A DNA stretch of 64,000 nt from Mesorhabditis belari (GCA_958450365.1 CAUEEP010000289.1:124001-188000); one strand, 5' to 3'. Shown: positions 24,167 to 36,972, numbered from the stretch's first letter. Notes: generated from the letters alone by a model not told the origin. Made by a program: numbers and translations.

Positions 24167-25648
24167 ATGTCGAATAGACCGGAGAGCGGCAAGGCTCAGC
24201 TCGAGGTTAATCCAAGTGGTTTAGCCAATATCCAAGTGGAACTGAACCAACCATTGTTCCAAAAGGACTTCTTGGCACAATTGCCAAAAGGGGTCTGTTA
24301 AAGGCAGTGGGGGCAATTGTTTAATTTTAGATTGCTTATCGCATCATCGCCCATTTGACACCGCGTGATTTGATGATTTGTGCTGGCGTTTCGCGGACAT
24401 GGCAACGGATTTGTGAAGATGATCAGACATGGCGACAGAAATGTTTTGAGAACGGATATGTGGAATTTGATGCATCAAGGTTTGTTTCAATTTTAAGTCG
24501 ATAGTATAGCACTTAAAAGTACAGATCTGATAGATTTATATTAAGCTGGATTTTAAGACTTGCAAAATATAGGATAATAATGTTGTTAATTCCAAAGCAA
24601 ACAAAGATATAAAGGGAGAGAAAATTTATGAGAATGTTTGATTAGATGAACTGGTTCATATTTAGGAAATTGATTGTTAAAAGACTCGTCTCAAACTTGC
24701 TTTTTTAGGACAATAATGTTATTAATTCCAAAGCCAACAAAGATGTAAAGCGAAAGAAAACATGATAAGGTTTGTTTAAATGAACTGGCTCATATTTAGG
24801 AAATTGATTGTTAAAAGACTCGTCTCAAACCTGTTTTTTTTAGTTTTCGTTTTCTCGGAGGTTGGGCGACGAATCGAGCAAATGGGAATCACAATCTGTT
24901 CACATATGGACGTTCAAGAAGCACAGCAAAATCGACAAGCACGCGAGATCGCATATGGACAGTTAGTGACCGAACTTATTGCAGAATGGAGTTTTTTCTA
25001 GATGTTATGATTTAGAAAACGTTCGCCATGGAAGTCGCTGTACTTGCGAAAGAAGCGAATCATTTCGAATTGGAGATCCCGAGCGATTCAATCTAGCACT
25101 GTTCTAGCGGTTTGAATAAATGCTTTAACCGAAAAAATCGTTTTTAGGAGGACTTTAAAGAAGTCATTTGTCTACAAATTCACCCTGGTCGTATCATTAC
25201 TGGTTCGCATGATGATAAGTTGCGGGTCTGGAATGTTGAAGATGCTCAAGTTTATTTTACTTAATTGTTATTGTACGTCCGAATTAAGCCGGCTTTTACT
25301 CTAACTGGTGAGAATGGTTCCCGTTTGTCGTATCAAGTGAGCTAAGATGGCAAATACATTGTCAGGTTGGTTAATAGACCATAGCTAGTGCAATTCAAAG
25401 AGTTGCCAATGAAGCTAAAAAGATTCAAGCAAAAACTCTTATGACAGCAAAGTCTGTTGTAAGATTTCAGTGGGGGGCTTGATGGAACGGTGCGCGTTTG
25501 GTGTGGTCAAGCCGCTGCACAGCTTCATGTTTTGCGGGGCCATACGAATTGTATTCCATGCCTGAGTCTACATGGCGCAACGTGAGTGATGTGAATTTTG
25601 TTTTTTTAGCTAAGATCATAATGTTTTAGTCTTGTTTCTGGATCGCTT
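24167..25648 (+). pseudogene. F-box/WD40 copy E, truncated in blade 3
   Basis: The start ATG is at 24167-24169 behind an acceptor. The short N-terminus (MSNRPESGKAQLEVNPSGLA, then NIQVELNQPLFQKDF) leads into an intact F-box exon (IAYRIIAHLTPRDLMICAGV, then ICEDDQTWRQKC). Intron 3 carries a tandem duplication like that of copy A (24655-24840). The linker exon lacks eight bases present in sister copies (GCAAATGGGAATCAC), shifting the frame. WD exons follow until VSGSL at about 25648, where the sequence switches without a splice site to a piece of the unrelated 11440 gene. It is a chimeric truncated pseudogene. Confidence 0.75.
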
Positions 25649-26160
25649 GTTCCCTTGCCGTAATCCTTGCTTCAAGCCCAAATGCTGATTTTTTAAAACA
25701 ATTACCGCCGCCGTTCCCCTTCTCGACAACATCATCAAAGTCGACGAATAACGGGATTAGTTCGGTGTTGAGAACGAACTGAAATTTGAAATTTTCTTGA
25801 AATTTCTTCGATCTGGAGCTCACAGCAGTATTTCACGAACTTGTTGCCTTCGAAAGTCCCGAAAATCGATTTTGGAGTTGCGGAGCAGGAAACCGGTGAT
25901 CTGATGGACGATGGCGATCCGTTGCTGTAAAGTGACAGCGAGCAGGGATAAGGTAGTCACTATTACCCCGAATAAGCTAGAATTCTCAAATTTTCTACTT
26001 TTCCTAGATCCTGGAACGCACTTGATAAGATTTCACCGAAATTAGACTATAAATCAACGATCCTGATTTTAGCAGCAACTCCCTGGACCACGGTAACAAT
26101 GATGCCAAATCAAAAAAGCGGGTCTCGAGCTTAAAACTTTTAGAATAAGCCTTGTGCGCA
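25649..26160 (-). repeat. Partial duplicate of the 11440-11950 gene fragment
   Basis: Starting at the breakpoint within copy E, the sequence matches 11444-11760 with small indels, then shorter patches of 11890-11950. On the minus strand it retains ELIPLFVDFDDVVEKGNGGG. It is out of context and without its own promoter. Confidence 0.6.
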
Positions 26161-26209
26161 AAATTATTCGATCTAAACCCATTTGAATTGAATTTATTCG
26201 AGTTGAACT

Positions 26210-26490
26210 CGTTAAATTGAATTTGTGAGATGTACCCTCAACTTTTTTGATGAGTTTTCTTGTCCAAACTTCGTAGAGCTTCATAATTTTGCCTAGCTTG
26301 AATTTCAATTTCAATCTTTTGCATCAATTTTGTAGTGTTCCATTCATCGCCAGAGTCTCGTTCTTTCTCGTCAACTTTTGCTATGGTCGAAATAGGAAAT
26401 TTTGTTTTGATCTCGCGCATGAGCACGGATTCAACATTTTCCCCTTGCTCTTCTAAACTTTCAAGTAAACCTTTCATGTCGTAAAATGTG
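26210..26490 (-). mobile_element. BEL/Pao gag fragment, second part
   Basis: The minus-strand frame MKGLLESLEEQGENVESVLM continues EIKTKFPISTIAKVDEKERD and WNTTKLMQKIEIEIQARQN. The spacing of 'L..LG..V.S.L....I..KFP' and the closing 'W....L...I..EI.ARQN' matches the second half of BEL/Pao Gag-like domains. The bases TTTTACGAC just upstream would add the family's 'FYD'. Flanking sequence at 26490-26580 is shared with 4240-4330 beside the first gag piece. It has no LTR or pol and is a dispersed remnant. Confidence 0.6.
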
Positions 26491-28956
26491 TTAAACCTAT
26501 CATCGATTTGATCTATGCACGGACTCTATTGCATTGGCAATAGCGGCTTATTGAATTTGAGTTCTCATAACAATTTTTCAGATTTGTGATGGCACTCTGG
26601 TAAAAGTTGACGTTTTTGCTAGCGTCCTTGATGAATCTAGCAGCTTTGCCTCTACATGTTTGTGTAAGGACATTTAACTTTACTTTACTGAAACTTTACA
26701 AGAAATCGCTGAGATAAAACTTGAGAAAAACTTTAAAAGAAATCGCTGAGATAAAACTTGAGAAAAAATTGAAACAAATTATAAAATCGGGGGAATTTTG
26801 AAAATCGGAAATGCTCGTGAAAACTGGCGACATTTATCAGGTTGGCAAAGAAGTCTTTTCGCGATTTTTCAGGATCTCTAAACTGAACCACCAGATATCA
26901 AAACGCTCTTTTATGACTTTTTTCTAATAAAAGCTATTGAATAACCAGCTTTTGAATCAAGGTTATTTAGAGTAGAAAAATTTATTTCTCAATGAAAGTC
27001 AATTTTTTTGAGTGTTTTCAATCAAAAACTGATTCCAAAAGAAATAAAATGACTTTAGACTTGAAATTCTTTGCAAAATACAGTAGTCATCAAAAATTTA
27101 CTTGAAATTTTGAGGAAAAATATGGCGTTTTGATAAGTTCCGAGTCAAAAGAACGTGAACTGAAAAAACATGAAATTTGACTTGGTACTGAATCTCAATC
27201 AATCATTTTTCCATCAAATTTCCCAAAGTAAAAACTTGTGTCATTGTTTTTAATTTAAGATCTTGATCTTTAAGTTTAACCATACAAAAGTATGGTAGAT
27301 GCTTTGTCGAAAAATTTAGGTGGAGCGAGAAGACTTTCCTGCCAGCCTGATAGCTGCAACGGTTAGCAGAATAAAATCAATGACTAGTCAGTTTGAAATA
27401 AAAAGGGAAAAATGGGAATGAGGACTTTTGAAGGAACACCGAGAAAGGCACAAAATTTGAGTGATTTCGGAAAATGTCAAGGAAGTAAAGTCTCTGATGA
27501 AAGAAATGTCTTTGAAAAAAGGGGAAAAACTTAAAGTTTCAGAAATTCCGCTTTCATGTGATATGTGCAAAAGTGAAAAGGCAAAGAAAAACAGGGAGAA
27601 AATGAAGAAAGACTCAAATCCACGTGAATTAAATGATTTTCAAAAGTTGAAAGCCAAACCAACAAACGAAACAAAGAACTGAGCCTGGAATTGCTGGAAA
27701 TCGGGAAATTTTCGTTGGCTCTAGTGGAAAAACTCTTGAAAATGTGTAACTTGTTGCAAATTTCAGTTCCAAAAGACGGAAAACCCTAAAAAAGCTACTT
27801 TCTTCCACTAGAGCCCTAAATGAGTCATGAAATGCCACTAAAAACGTACAATGTTACGAGTTTCGATCCACTTGGTGCAGTAAATTGTCAAGAGTGTCGG
27901 GGATCGATGGTGAGATCTCGGGATTTCAACCCCTCGGGAAGGGGGTTGAAAAATAGAAGACCCGGGTCTTCTATTAGTTTTTACGGTATTCAACTCTCAA
28001 TGGGCAAAGGGTTGACGATTGCATTTTAGCAAATCATTAGCATGTTAAAATATTTAATTCATTGAACAATAAGTTAACTACTCCCGAAATTATTGCTCCT
28101 ACTACAAGTCAACTTCTACTCTTGCAACACCTCGACGAATTCCCTCACCTCCTCCTCTTCGACGACTTCTCCCTGATCCAGCTGCATATCGTCATCATCT
28201 CCACTTTCATCATCCTCATCTCTCTCGTCATCTTCTTTGATGTGATCGATCGTGTGACTCGGAAAGGATAAACGAAGCGGGGGCACCGATTTCTCCTCTT
28301 GGTTCACGACGGACATCACCGGCAACGAGACGCGTCACTGGTTGATCGCTCGAGACGAGGACCGACCTGGAGGTTTCTAAAGCAAAGAAAGAATATGATT
28401 ATTGAATCTACTAAATACGTACCTTTTGCTGTGGCATTTGATTGAACGGTGTTGTTTTAGCTGGCAATGAGAGACGATTCTAAACAAATCAAGTAAAAAC
28501 AGTCATATCCCTTAAAAAAAATACCTGTTTCGCTTTCTTGTTCGGTGGTTGGGTGAATCGAGAGGAATCCTGTGATGAGTCCACACCGGAAGCCGTTCTT
28601 TTTCGTCCACTCAACGATGGCGGAAGATCAGATTCGAACTAAAATAAGAAATAAGAATTTGGGTGTAACAATTGTTTCAAAAAGCTTTTAAGGCTTAAAA
28701 CGAATAATACAGTTAAATTCTTTAAAAACCTACATCCAAGTACTTTCTCGGCGGCCGGTGCTCTCGACGTCGGCGATTCGTCGGCGTCTCGCTTTCAATT
28801 GGAGTGGGCGCAATCTGTAGCAACTTAATCAGCATTTGATTGCAGATTGGCTTTGATATTATAGCTTGTAACTATATGATACTATCCGCAAGTAGTACTA
28901 ACTTAAATGATCACATCGTTAGATGTGATGAGCCTTTACAGCTATGACAGCTAATA

Positions 28957-30221
28957 TCAGGTTGGCAACTAAATAATGGCCCTTTTCAGTAAAAACAAAA
29001 AATTTATTAACAAGATGAACAAATATCAACATCAATCCAAAAGGTATTCTCCGTCATTCTTTATTACTTCTTTCCACTTTAGACGGAGCAACTGGATACC
29101 TCTCTTGAAAACTTCTTCTGGTTGATCGTCAAAGAACTTCTGCACTGAAATTCGGACTTCGTCAAGGTCATTGAACTTTTTCTCGGCTAGAAAGTGTTGC
29201 ATCGATCGAAAAAGATGGTAATCACTAGGCCCCATATCCGGGCTGTATGGCGCATGAGGAAGAACATTCCAGCCCAACTCCTCGATTTTCTCCATTGTAA
29301 GTTTTGCAGTGTGTGGTTTTGCGTTATCATGGAGAAAATGAATTGAAGAGGGTTCGAGTCCTTGAGAGCGAATTGCTTGATCTACACGATGTAGTTGAGA
29401 CGAATAGAGTTCTGAATTAACCGTTTGCCGGCTTTTGAGAACCTCGAAATGCACCAACCCACGAGAACTCCACCACACACAGAGGAGAGTTTTCTTTGAG
29501 TGAATATCCGGCTTCGGCGTTGGTTTTGGGTCTTCGTTTGTGCTAAGCCACTGTCGTTTTCGCGTTCGATTATCATAAAAGATCCATTTTTCATCAGAAG
29601 TGACAATGGAATCCAAGAAGCTTCCCTTTTCGCAAGTTTTAGTAGTATTCCAGCTGTGATAACACGAGTAGCCTTATTTTCTTCGCTCAATTCTTGCGGA
29701 ATCCACTTTCCACTGCGGTTACTTTTCCCCAATGCATGAAGTCGCTTTTCGATTGCAGTATGCGAAAGGCCCAATCGATCCCCTAGCTCGCGTGATGTTT
29801 GACTTGGATCCTCCTTTAAAGCTGCTTCCAAAATATCGTTCTGCAGAAGTTCGGGTCGTCCTTGGCGAGGCTCATCTTCAAGACTTTCATCCCCTTCCTT
29901 GAACCGTCGATACCATCTCTTACATTGTGTTTCGGAAAGAGCTTCATCACCAAAAACGCGCAATAAATCTCTGTGGGATTCGGCAGCTGTTTTGTCTTGT
30001 TTGTAGTCGTACCAGAGACAGACACGCATTCGATATTTGAGATCTTCCATTTCTAAACAAAATTATTTGAAAAGTATCAAATCAAGGAAAGTAAAAAACG
30101 TATAATAATGCACCAGAAATTCAGTAATATTCAATTAACAACAAGCGAGGGTAGATTAAACGCAAAGATTAAAAGATTTTATCAAAAAAGGGCGAGGGCC
30201 ATTATTTAGTTGCCAACCTAA
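28957..30221 (-). mobile_element. mariner-family transposon, 1265 bp
   Basis: Complete element with terminal inverted repeats: left TCAGGTTGGCAACTAAATAA, right the reverse complement of TTAGGTTGGCAACTAAATAA, differing at one of the first 26 bases. TA target duplications are at 28955-28956 and 30222-30223. The paralogous segment at 52631-52636 shows the uninterrupted site (AATAGC) with one TA. The element encodes a single transposase frame broken once. Confidence 0.93.
29032..30050 (-). pseudogene. mariner transposase, D34D, one frameshift
   Basis: Cut-and-paste transposase. The start is MEDLKYRMRVCLWYDYKQDK at 30050, followed by paired HTH domains (LSETQCKRWYRRFKEGDESL; then LGLSHTAIEKRLHALG) and the linker motif WIPQELSEENKATR. 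The catalytic core has Asp in TSDEKWIFYDN, Asp in FLHDNAKPHTA and, 34 residues later, Asp in YSPDMGPSDYHLF, giving the mariner DD34D triad. The frame is lost once near 29625-29635 (AAAAGGGAAGC), where one base appears to be missing, so the first frame runs off while the second continues to the stop at 29032. About 340 residues in total, normal for the family. All three catalytic residues remain. Confidence 0.92.
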
Positions 30222-30981
30222 TAGCTCCAAAAAACTAAGCACTTTTGATTTAGGAGCAGCCCTGATTATAAGCCTAACTTGTTACCAATACTGACCTTAA
30301 GCTCCACGTTTATTCCCCCAAACCCACCGGAGAGACAAGCGGCTTGCTGGTGTGCAAAATTGACGGTTGATTCGCAGTCAACGGCGTTCTCGGTGATGGC
30401 TTTCCAATTGGGATCAACGGTGCGATCGGAGTGAATGATTTGCGCCGATTTGTTGTCATCATCGGTGCTGGTGGCGGCGGGGAGAGGGCACGCGGCTTTT
30501 GAGCTCTCGTCGACCTTTCCGGTAGAACCATCGGCGAGAGAAGCGGAGCCTAGATGCATACGTTTATCTACGGAATAAAATCAATTCCAATTAGACATCC
30601 TTTTTAATGAATGAACAGAATCCTTACCGAAATCCTCCTCGGAGCCACAGCTTTTGGTCTCTCATTGTGCAGTTCGGATTTGACACTCAAAAAGAGACTG
30701 TCTCGATAGGTGAAACCAATAACCCACTCATTTTCCGGGACCATATTTTGATCCTGTCCAAAGAGTGGCAGAGCGGCAGGCACTTCTTTCTAAACTTTTC
30801 ACTTAATTGCGAATCTTATCCAATTTTTGATGCTTTTAGACCATAAAGCTGTGTACAAAGTTCAGTTTAACGGTTTGGAATTTGATTTTTTTGATTTTTC
30901 CCCCGTTAACTCACCTTAACCGGCGGTTTCTTGATTGCAACTTTCTTTGGTGGTCGTCCTCGCGCTTTCTTTGGTAGAGCC

Positions 30982-31380
30982 GACTTAAGCCCTCTACCCA
31001 CTGCGCCGCCACTCCACATTTGACTGGGACTGAGGCAACTTTCTGAGGGAATCCCATTTCGGCCAGGAAGATTTCATTTCTTGGCTACAAATTTAAAACG
31101 TTTGTAACTTTTGATAGCGGGCCATTTTGCAACAACGAAAAGCAGGTTCGGAATCAGGATAAAATTCTGCATCGCACCAACGGGGTCCCAATGCAAAAAG
31201 CTCGCCTTCATTCAGTGCACTTCCCTTCCGAGTTTACCCTGTTTCTTTGTACTTGTGAGCAAGTTTAAGCGATTCATCGTGCATGTGTAAGTTGTGCAAC
31301 AAACACCACTTACACAGTTTAAATATACCGCATTCATAAAGCGTTGAAAAATCGAGCAAAATATAAATATAAAAATAAAA
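30982..31380. other. Unassigned sequence after the duplication breakpoint
   Basis: Directly past the breakpoint the minus strand reads GGCGCAGTGGGTAGAGGGC, which resembles the D-arm/A-box of a tRNA, but no matching anticodon arm or B-box follows in place. The rest has no recognisable gene. Confidence 0.3.
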
Positions 31381-32104
31381 CAAAGCCAAGTGTTGAGTGT
31401 CAAGTGTCAAAATAAAAAGTTCACCTTAAGTGGGTGCACTTCCCTTGTTGGAGTTTTGTGTAACAAAATCGTAAGCATTTTGATTGAAAGATTCTGTTAA
31501 TTGAAACGTGTGAACAACGAAAAGTTAACAAGCACACCGTACATTTGAACACTGTAGGCCTAAAACCAGCGCTTTTGTCGGAGTGAAAATTTTCATTAAG
31601 ATGTTGACTATTGGCTATTGATCTTCTTTTTATAATATGCACTATTGATAATGATCTTTATCGTATTCAGTGAAGGAGTTTGGCAATTGATTTGAGTTGC
31701 TTTTTTGCCAATATCAGTTGCTTGTGCAGTTTAGTTAGATTTAAATCGGTGAGGTATAGATTCTTTAATCTTGAAAAATCGAGCAAATAAAGAATCACAG
31801 GACTCGATACGGAGTAAAAATAATCGAACGTTGAGAGCAACCAACCAACTAACTCGAAGAAATAGAAACTTTCAAAGATGGTTTGCACTTGATGATTCTC
31901 AAACATTCAAGAAGGTCAATGACTAGCAGCAGGTTAATGGAAAAAGGTTCACAAAATCAAGACTATGGCATACAAGTGTGTAAAATGTGGGTAATCACTG
32001 AAAGGAAATCAAAGGAAATGAAAGCTCAGAAGGATGGAAAAACCGACAGAATTCTTCGGAAAATCACAATAGGGCCTAGGAAAAAGGCAAAAATACAAAT
32101 ATAA
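31381..32104 (-). repeat. 3' flank repeat of copy F
   Basis: Matches 16720-17372, the 3' flank of copy D. Shared words include GTTCACCTTAAGTGGGTGCA and GGTTCACAAAATCAAGACTA. Non-coding, probably untranslated region and spacer. Confidence 0.55.
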
Positions 32105-34588
32105 CTATGGATATGATGCGTCAAAATCGATAAAGATGAGCTTTGCGTCCTCCGATCTATCTACCCGTTCAACTCCCCCATAAGAGCAATGTTTCAGTGG
32201 CTTTGAGATGGCAATAATAACGGAGAGGGTCCACCCATTGAAGACGAACGAGATCACGAACAAAGATACCTGAAAATGAAAAATTCTCGCGTAGTTGATA
32301 AAACATTAACAACAGAATACTAACCATCAACATATTTTTAAGCTTCAATCGTCAATGAATCATGTTATGTCGTTATAAACCCCAGTGTAGATAAAAACTT
32401 GAAGTCCGGATTTTATAGCCAATCGTCCGGATTTTATGTTCTATAGTCCTATAGGTAATTTAAAACAGCATACCTTTCTCCGCATCCCACAGCTTCACCA
32501 CATCATCCGAACCTGTCACCAAAAGTCCGGAGTCGAGCCATTGCATTGAAGAGATGAGCGACGTCTGACCATTTACGCCATGTAAGTGGTGAATGCACGA
32601 GTCACCCTCACGAATGTCCCAAACCTAAAGAAATGGAAGTAGTTTTCATAGGATTGATTAAACATACAAAAATGTCCGAGTCGTAATACCAGGCCAAAAT
32701 GTTTCCGCGAAGCTGCATCCCAAAGTAACTTGTGAACTCTAACTCTTGAATCCAGACAAGATGTGCGATGCATGCTGAAAGAAACAAATATAGATGACAT
32801 TGTAACAGAATAGTGAAAAAGTAAAACCCACCTCCTCTTTGCACATCCCAGACCCGAATTGTTCCGTCACCACTGCTCGACACGACAAGATCACGCTGTG
32901 ACTCAAACTAAAGCAGAATCCTGATTAAAGCCAACATTTGACAACTCAACTTACCAAAAGAGAAATGATCGCTCCCGTGTGACCCGTCAGCGTGTGCAAA
33001 CACTCCTCCGTGTGTACATTCCAAACCTAACAGAATATTATAAATCGCACTAGTAACTGTACGAACCTTTACGGTAAAATCCTGGCCATCAAATACGACC
33101 CGTTCTCCATCAAATTGCAAACAATACTGAAATTTAGCTTTGTTTAAGCCATAACTATAATACACATACCAAAGCCTCGACAACCAAAATGTGAAGGCAG
33201 TTTCCGTCGACAATGTCCCAGACTCGGATTGTTCGATCCCCCGAACAGGAAACAAGGCTAAGAGATTATGATCTTAGCTAAAAAAGAAAATTCAGACGAC
33301 TCACGTTGTGCCATGTAGACTCATGCATCGAACCCAATCCGTATGTCCCCGCAAAAGATGAAGCTGTGCGCCGGTTTGACCACAGAAAACGTCCACCGTT
33401 CCATCATAATCGCCACTGAGAGCTTACAATAGACTTTGTTGTCATAAGAATTTTTGTTTGAATCTTTTTAGCTTCATTGGCAAGACTTATGAATTGCACT
33501 AGCTATAGTATATTAACTAACCAGACAATGTATTTGCCATCTTCGCTCACTTGATACGAATCACCGAATCGTCTCTGGCGAGTTAGAGTAAAAGCCGGCA
33601 AAATTAAGACGTAAAACAATAGTGAAACGAAACAAACTTGAGCATCATCAACATTCCAGACCCGCAACGTATTATCATCAGAATCAGTAACAATACGACC
33701 AGAGCGAACTTGTATCTCTCCCTGAAAGCTGTGTCCATAGACCTAAAAACAATTCTTATAGCCAAAACATTTGTTTGAACCATTTGGACAGTGCTAGATT
33801 GAATCGCCCGGGATCGCCAATTCGAAATGATTCGCTTCTTTCGCAAGTACAGCGACTTCCATGGCGAACGCTCATAACATCTAGAAAAAACTTCATTTCG
33901 CAACAAGTTGGGTCACTAACTGTCCATATGCGATCTCGCGTGCCTGTCGATTCTGCTGTGCTTCTTGAAGGTCCATATGTGAACAGATCGTTATTCCCGC
34001 TGGCTCATTTGCTCGATTCGCCGCCCAACCTCCGAGAAAACGAAAACTAAAGAAACAAGTTTGAGACGAGCCTTTTTACAATCGATTTCCTAAACATGAA
34101 ACAGTTCATCTAAATAAACATTATCATATGTTTTCTCTCGCTTTATATCCTTGTTTCCTTTGGAATGAATAACATTATTGTCCTATATTTTACCAGTCTT
34201 AAAATCTAGCTTAATATAAATCTATCAGAGATGTACTTTTAATTGTTATCTTATCGGCTCAAAACTGTAACAAACCTTGGCACATCAAATTCCACATATC
34301 CGTTGTCGAAACATTTCTGTCGCCAGGTCTGATCATCTTCACAAATCCGTTGCCACGTCCTCGAAACGCCAGCACAAGTCATCAAATCGCACGGTGACAA
34401 ATGGGCGACGATGCGATAAGCAATCTAAAAATCAACAATTACGCCCACAGCCTTTAACAGACCTCTTTTGGCAATTGTGCCAAAAAGTCCTTTTGGAACA
34501 ACGGTTGGTTCGGTTCCACTTGGATATTGGCTAAGCCACTGGGATTAGCCTCGAATTGAGTCTTGCTGCTCTCTGGTCTGTTCGACAT
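32105..34588 (-). pseudogene. F-box/WD40 copy F, nearly complete
   Basis: The start is ATG at 34586-34588 behind TTTCATTTAG. Exon 1 (34463-34588, 42 codons) encodes MSNRPESSKTQFEANPSGLA to LAQLPKE. The F-box exon is intact (IAYRIVAHLSPCDLMTCAGV). The linker gives CYERSPWKSLYLRKKR, and blades include DNTLRVWNVDDAQ, GDRTIRVWDIVDGNC, VWNVHTEECLHTLTGHTG and SSSGDGTIRVWDVQRGG. Two breaks are visible. The acceptor before the PAFTLT exon is TTTTG instead of TTTAG (33600). One extra G in the last exon (ATGGGGGAGTTGA near 32180) gives an early stop before the terminal strand. It is otherwise the best preserved copy, and a functional allele elsewhere in the genome is likely. Confidence 0.75.
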
Positions 34589-34673
34589 CTCCCTAAATGA
34601 AAAATTATAGCAGAGATAACATCGTAATTAATATTAGGAAAAGTTCCCGAACAAAATACTATTACTAGCTCCT

Positions 34674-35035
34674 GTGAATACTGTAATAGTAGCACCCGTG
34701 TGGCACGCACTAGAGGCTGGTGGGGTACTTTCACAGTATTTAAGGTATATACACCTGCTAAACGAATTGAAAAGAATGAAATTTATGGCAACAAGTCTCC
34801 TTAAATATACGAAAGGAGCACGTTTTACAACGCGCCATCAAGGGGTTTACGGTAGAATGTACACAAAACCATATTTGGTGGTTCCACTTTTCAAAAAACT
34901 CTTTTTCATTGCGCTTTTAGCCCTTCACCCACAAAATAGCCTTTTGTGCACATTCTCGTAGGTAAGGCAAAGTTTATCGGCAGAATTTAGAGCCCCGTTC
35001 GGGTGTTGGAAATGCGGGCGGCGAAAATTTGCTTC
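34674..35035 (-). mobile_element. Hairpin-bearing repeat unit, copy 4 (inverted)
   Basis: Reverse-complement copy of the unit. The palindrome is at 34676-34748 (ATACTGTAATAGTAGCACCC to AGTATTTAAGGTAT), then the conserved body, ending near TTTTCGCCGCCCGCA read on the minus strand. It ends about 90 bp upstream of the copy F start codon, matching copies E and G. Confidence 0.65.
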
Positions 35036-35317
35036 TAAATTTATTTCTACAAATGAATTTGCCTATTTTTGTGGGTAGTTTGAAAGTAGTTGAAATTTCA
35101 CAAATTTTGGAACACTTTATTTGTAAGGGAGGACACTCGTACATTCCCAGATTTTTTTTGATGGAAAAAAATCTGAGAAACTCTTCACTGATCTATACAA
35201 GGAAATTGACGCTTACGATTTTAAAACTATTATAATGCCAAAAAATACGTTAGTTGCATGCCATACTCTCTCAGCATCGGTGCGTTGAAGGTGAATTTAT
35301 CAGGATTGGGGAAAACT

Positions 35318-35520
35318 GCATTATCGCCCCCCACTGAAGAAGCCCTCGCCCTCCCCCTCCGCCCACCGCTGTAGGATCCGCCCCCAGATAGAACGCGCCA
35401 TCAAAAGTTTTATGGTAGAATGTAAACAGCGGTGGGGGGCGATAATTCATTCCCCGGAAATCCTGAATTACTCCCCCACACTGTATTATCGCCCCCTTCC
35501 CCCCTGGGAAACCTGCAGCG
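35318..35520. repeat. GC-rich foldback around a repeat scrap
   Basis: ATTATCGCCCCCCAC (35320-35334) and its exact reverse complement (35432-35446) flank a scrap of the hairpin unit (TTTATGGTAGAATGTAAACA). A third TATTATCGCCCCCTTCCCCC follows at about 35490. Composition is strikingly C-rich compared with the AT-rich surroundings. An open frame across it has glycine runs only and is not credited. Confidence 0.55.
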
Positions 35521-35611
35521 TTGCCCTCCACGCGAAACGAAAAAAACCTTATAACACTACTTACTGAAAACAAATACCCCTTTAATACAATTATTTCACT
35601 AATAGATTTTA

Positions 35612-36400
<789 letters not shown>

Positions 36401-36972
36401 ATTGATAACAGCTCTCTTCAAGTCCAATAAAACACTATAAAACAGTTAACTCGCTTTTGTTAGGATAAAATTACGAAATTCTGGATGTCGTGCTACATAA
36501 AGTAGCTACATAAAGATACCGTAAGTATCTAGATCACTTTTTAGCTCTCCACCCTTCGTGACCTCGATCAAGTACACGAGCGTGGCCAGCGCTCCGTTCT
36601 TCTTCTAGACGATTTTGTGAGCAATTTGTAAGATCTGTAAGTCACTAGAAAGATTGCTTAGAAAAAAACTTTACTTTTACTGTAAACTTCTTTACCATTT
36701 ACCCTAAACCTCAAGCTTTCCATTTTTGATAATTTGACTATTTGCCTCCTATTTGACACATCCATTCAGAAGCGGCGCCTGGCCTGGCCTTGGTCACTGG
36801 GGCTGGAATTCGACCAGACCTACCAAACCTGGCATTCGACCTGGCTCTAGACCTGGAATTCTGGAATCCGGTGGTCAATTTCCTATTCCAAAACCTTGAA
36901 CACACCCGTTTGCGGCTGTCTGGAAACTAGCGCAAAAGTGTTGGTTGCGGTGTGCACAAGCCATAATTCGTG

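Larger units (their letters stand above)
26692..30981 (-). pseudogene. Truncated duplicate of the TAF3-like 3' half
   Basis: This segment is near-identical to 50069-53420. It retains counterparts of TAF3-like exons 16 (28149-28376), 15, 14, 13 (near 28740-28815), 12 (30325-30550), 11 and the end of exon 10, and breaks off at 30981 in the middle of the AT-hook exon. The last two exons (17-18) are missing because about 370 bp present at 51255-51610 is absent near 27915. The exon 16 copy is 228 nt and in frame, whereas the main gene has 227 nt there. The mariner at 28957-30221 sits in intron 12. There is no histone fold, start or promoter. Confidence 0.85.

Noticed and set aside
30266..30559. 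Frame starting MHLGSASLADGSTG as the coding frame of exon 12
   Set aside because: Differences between the two paralogous copies change residues in this frame but are silent in the proline-rich frame.
26692..30981. Second functional TAF3 paralogue
   Set aside because: No histone fold, no start, no final exons, and a breakpoint inside the AT-hook exon; it is a partial duplicate.
35271..35573. 100-residue glycine-containing minus-strand frame
   Set aside because: Made by C/G runs of the foldback repeat and not shared with any gene.
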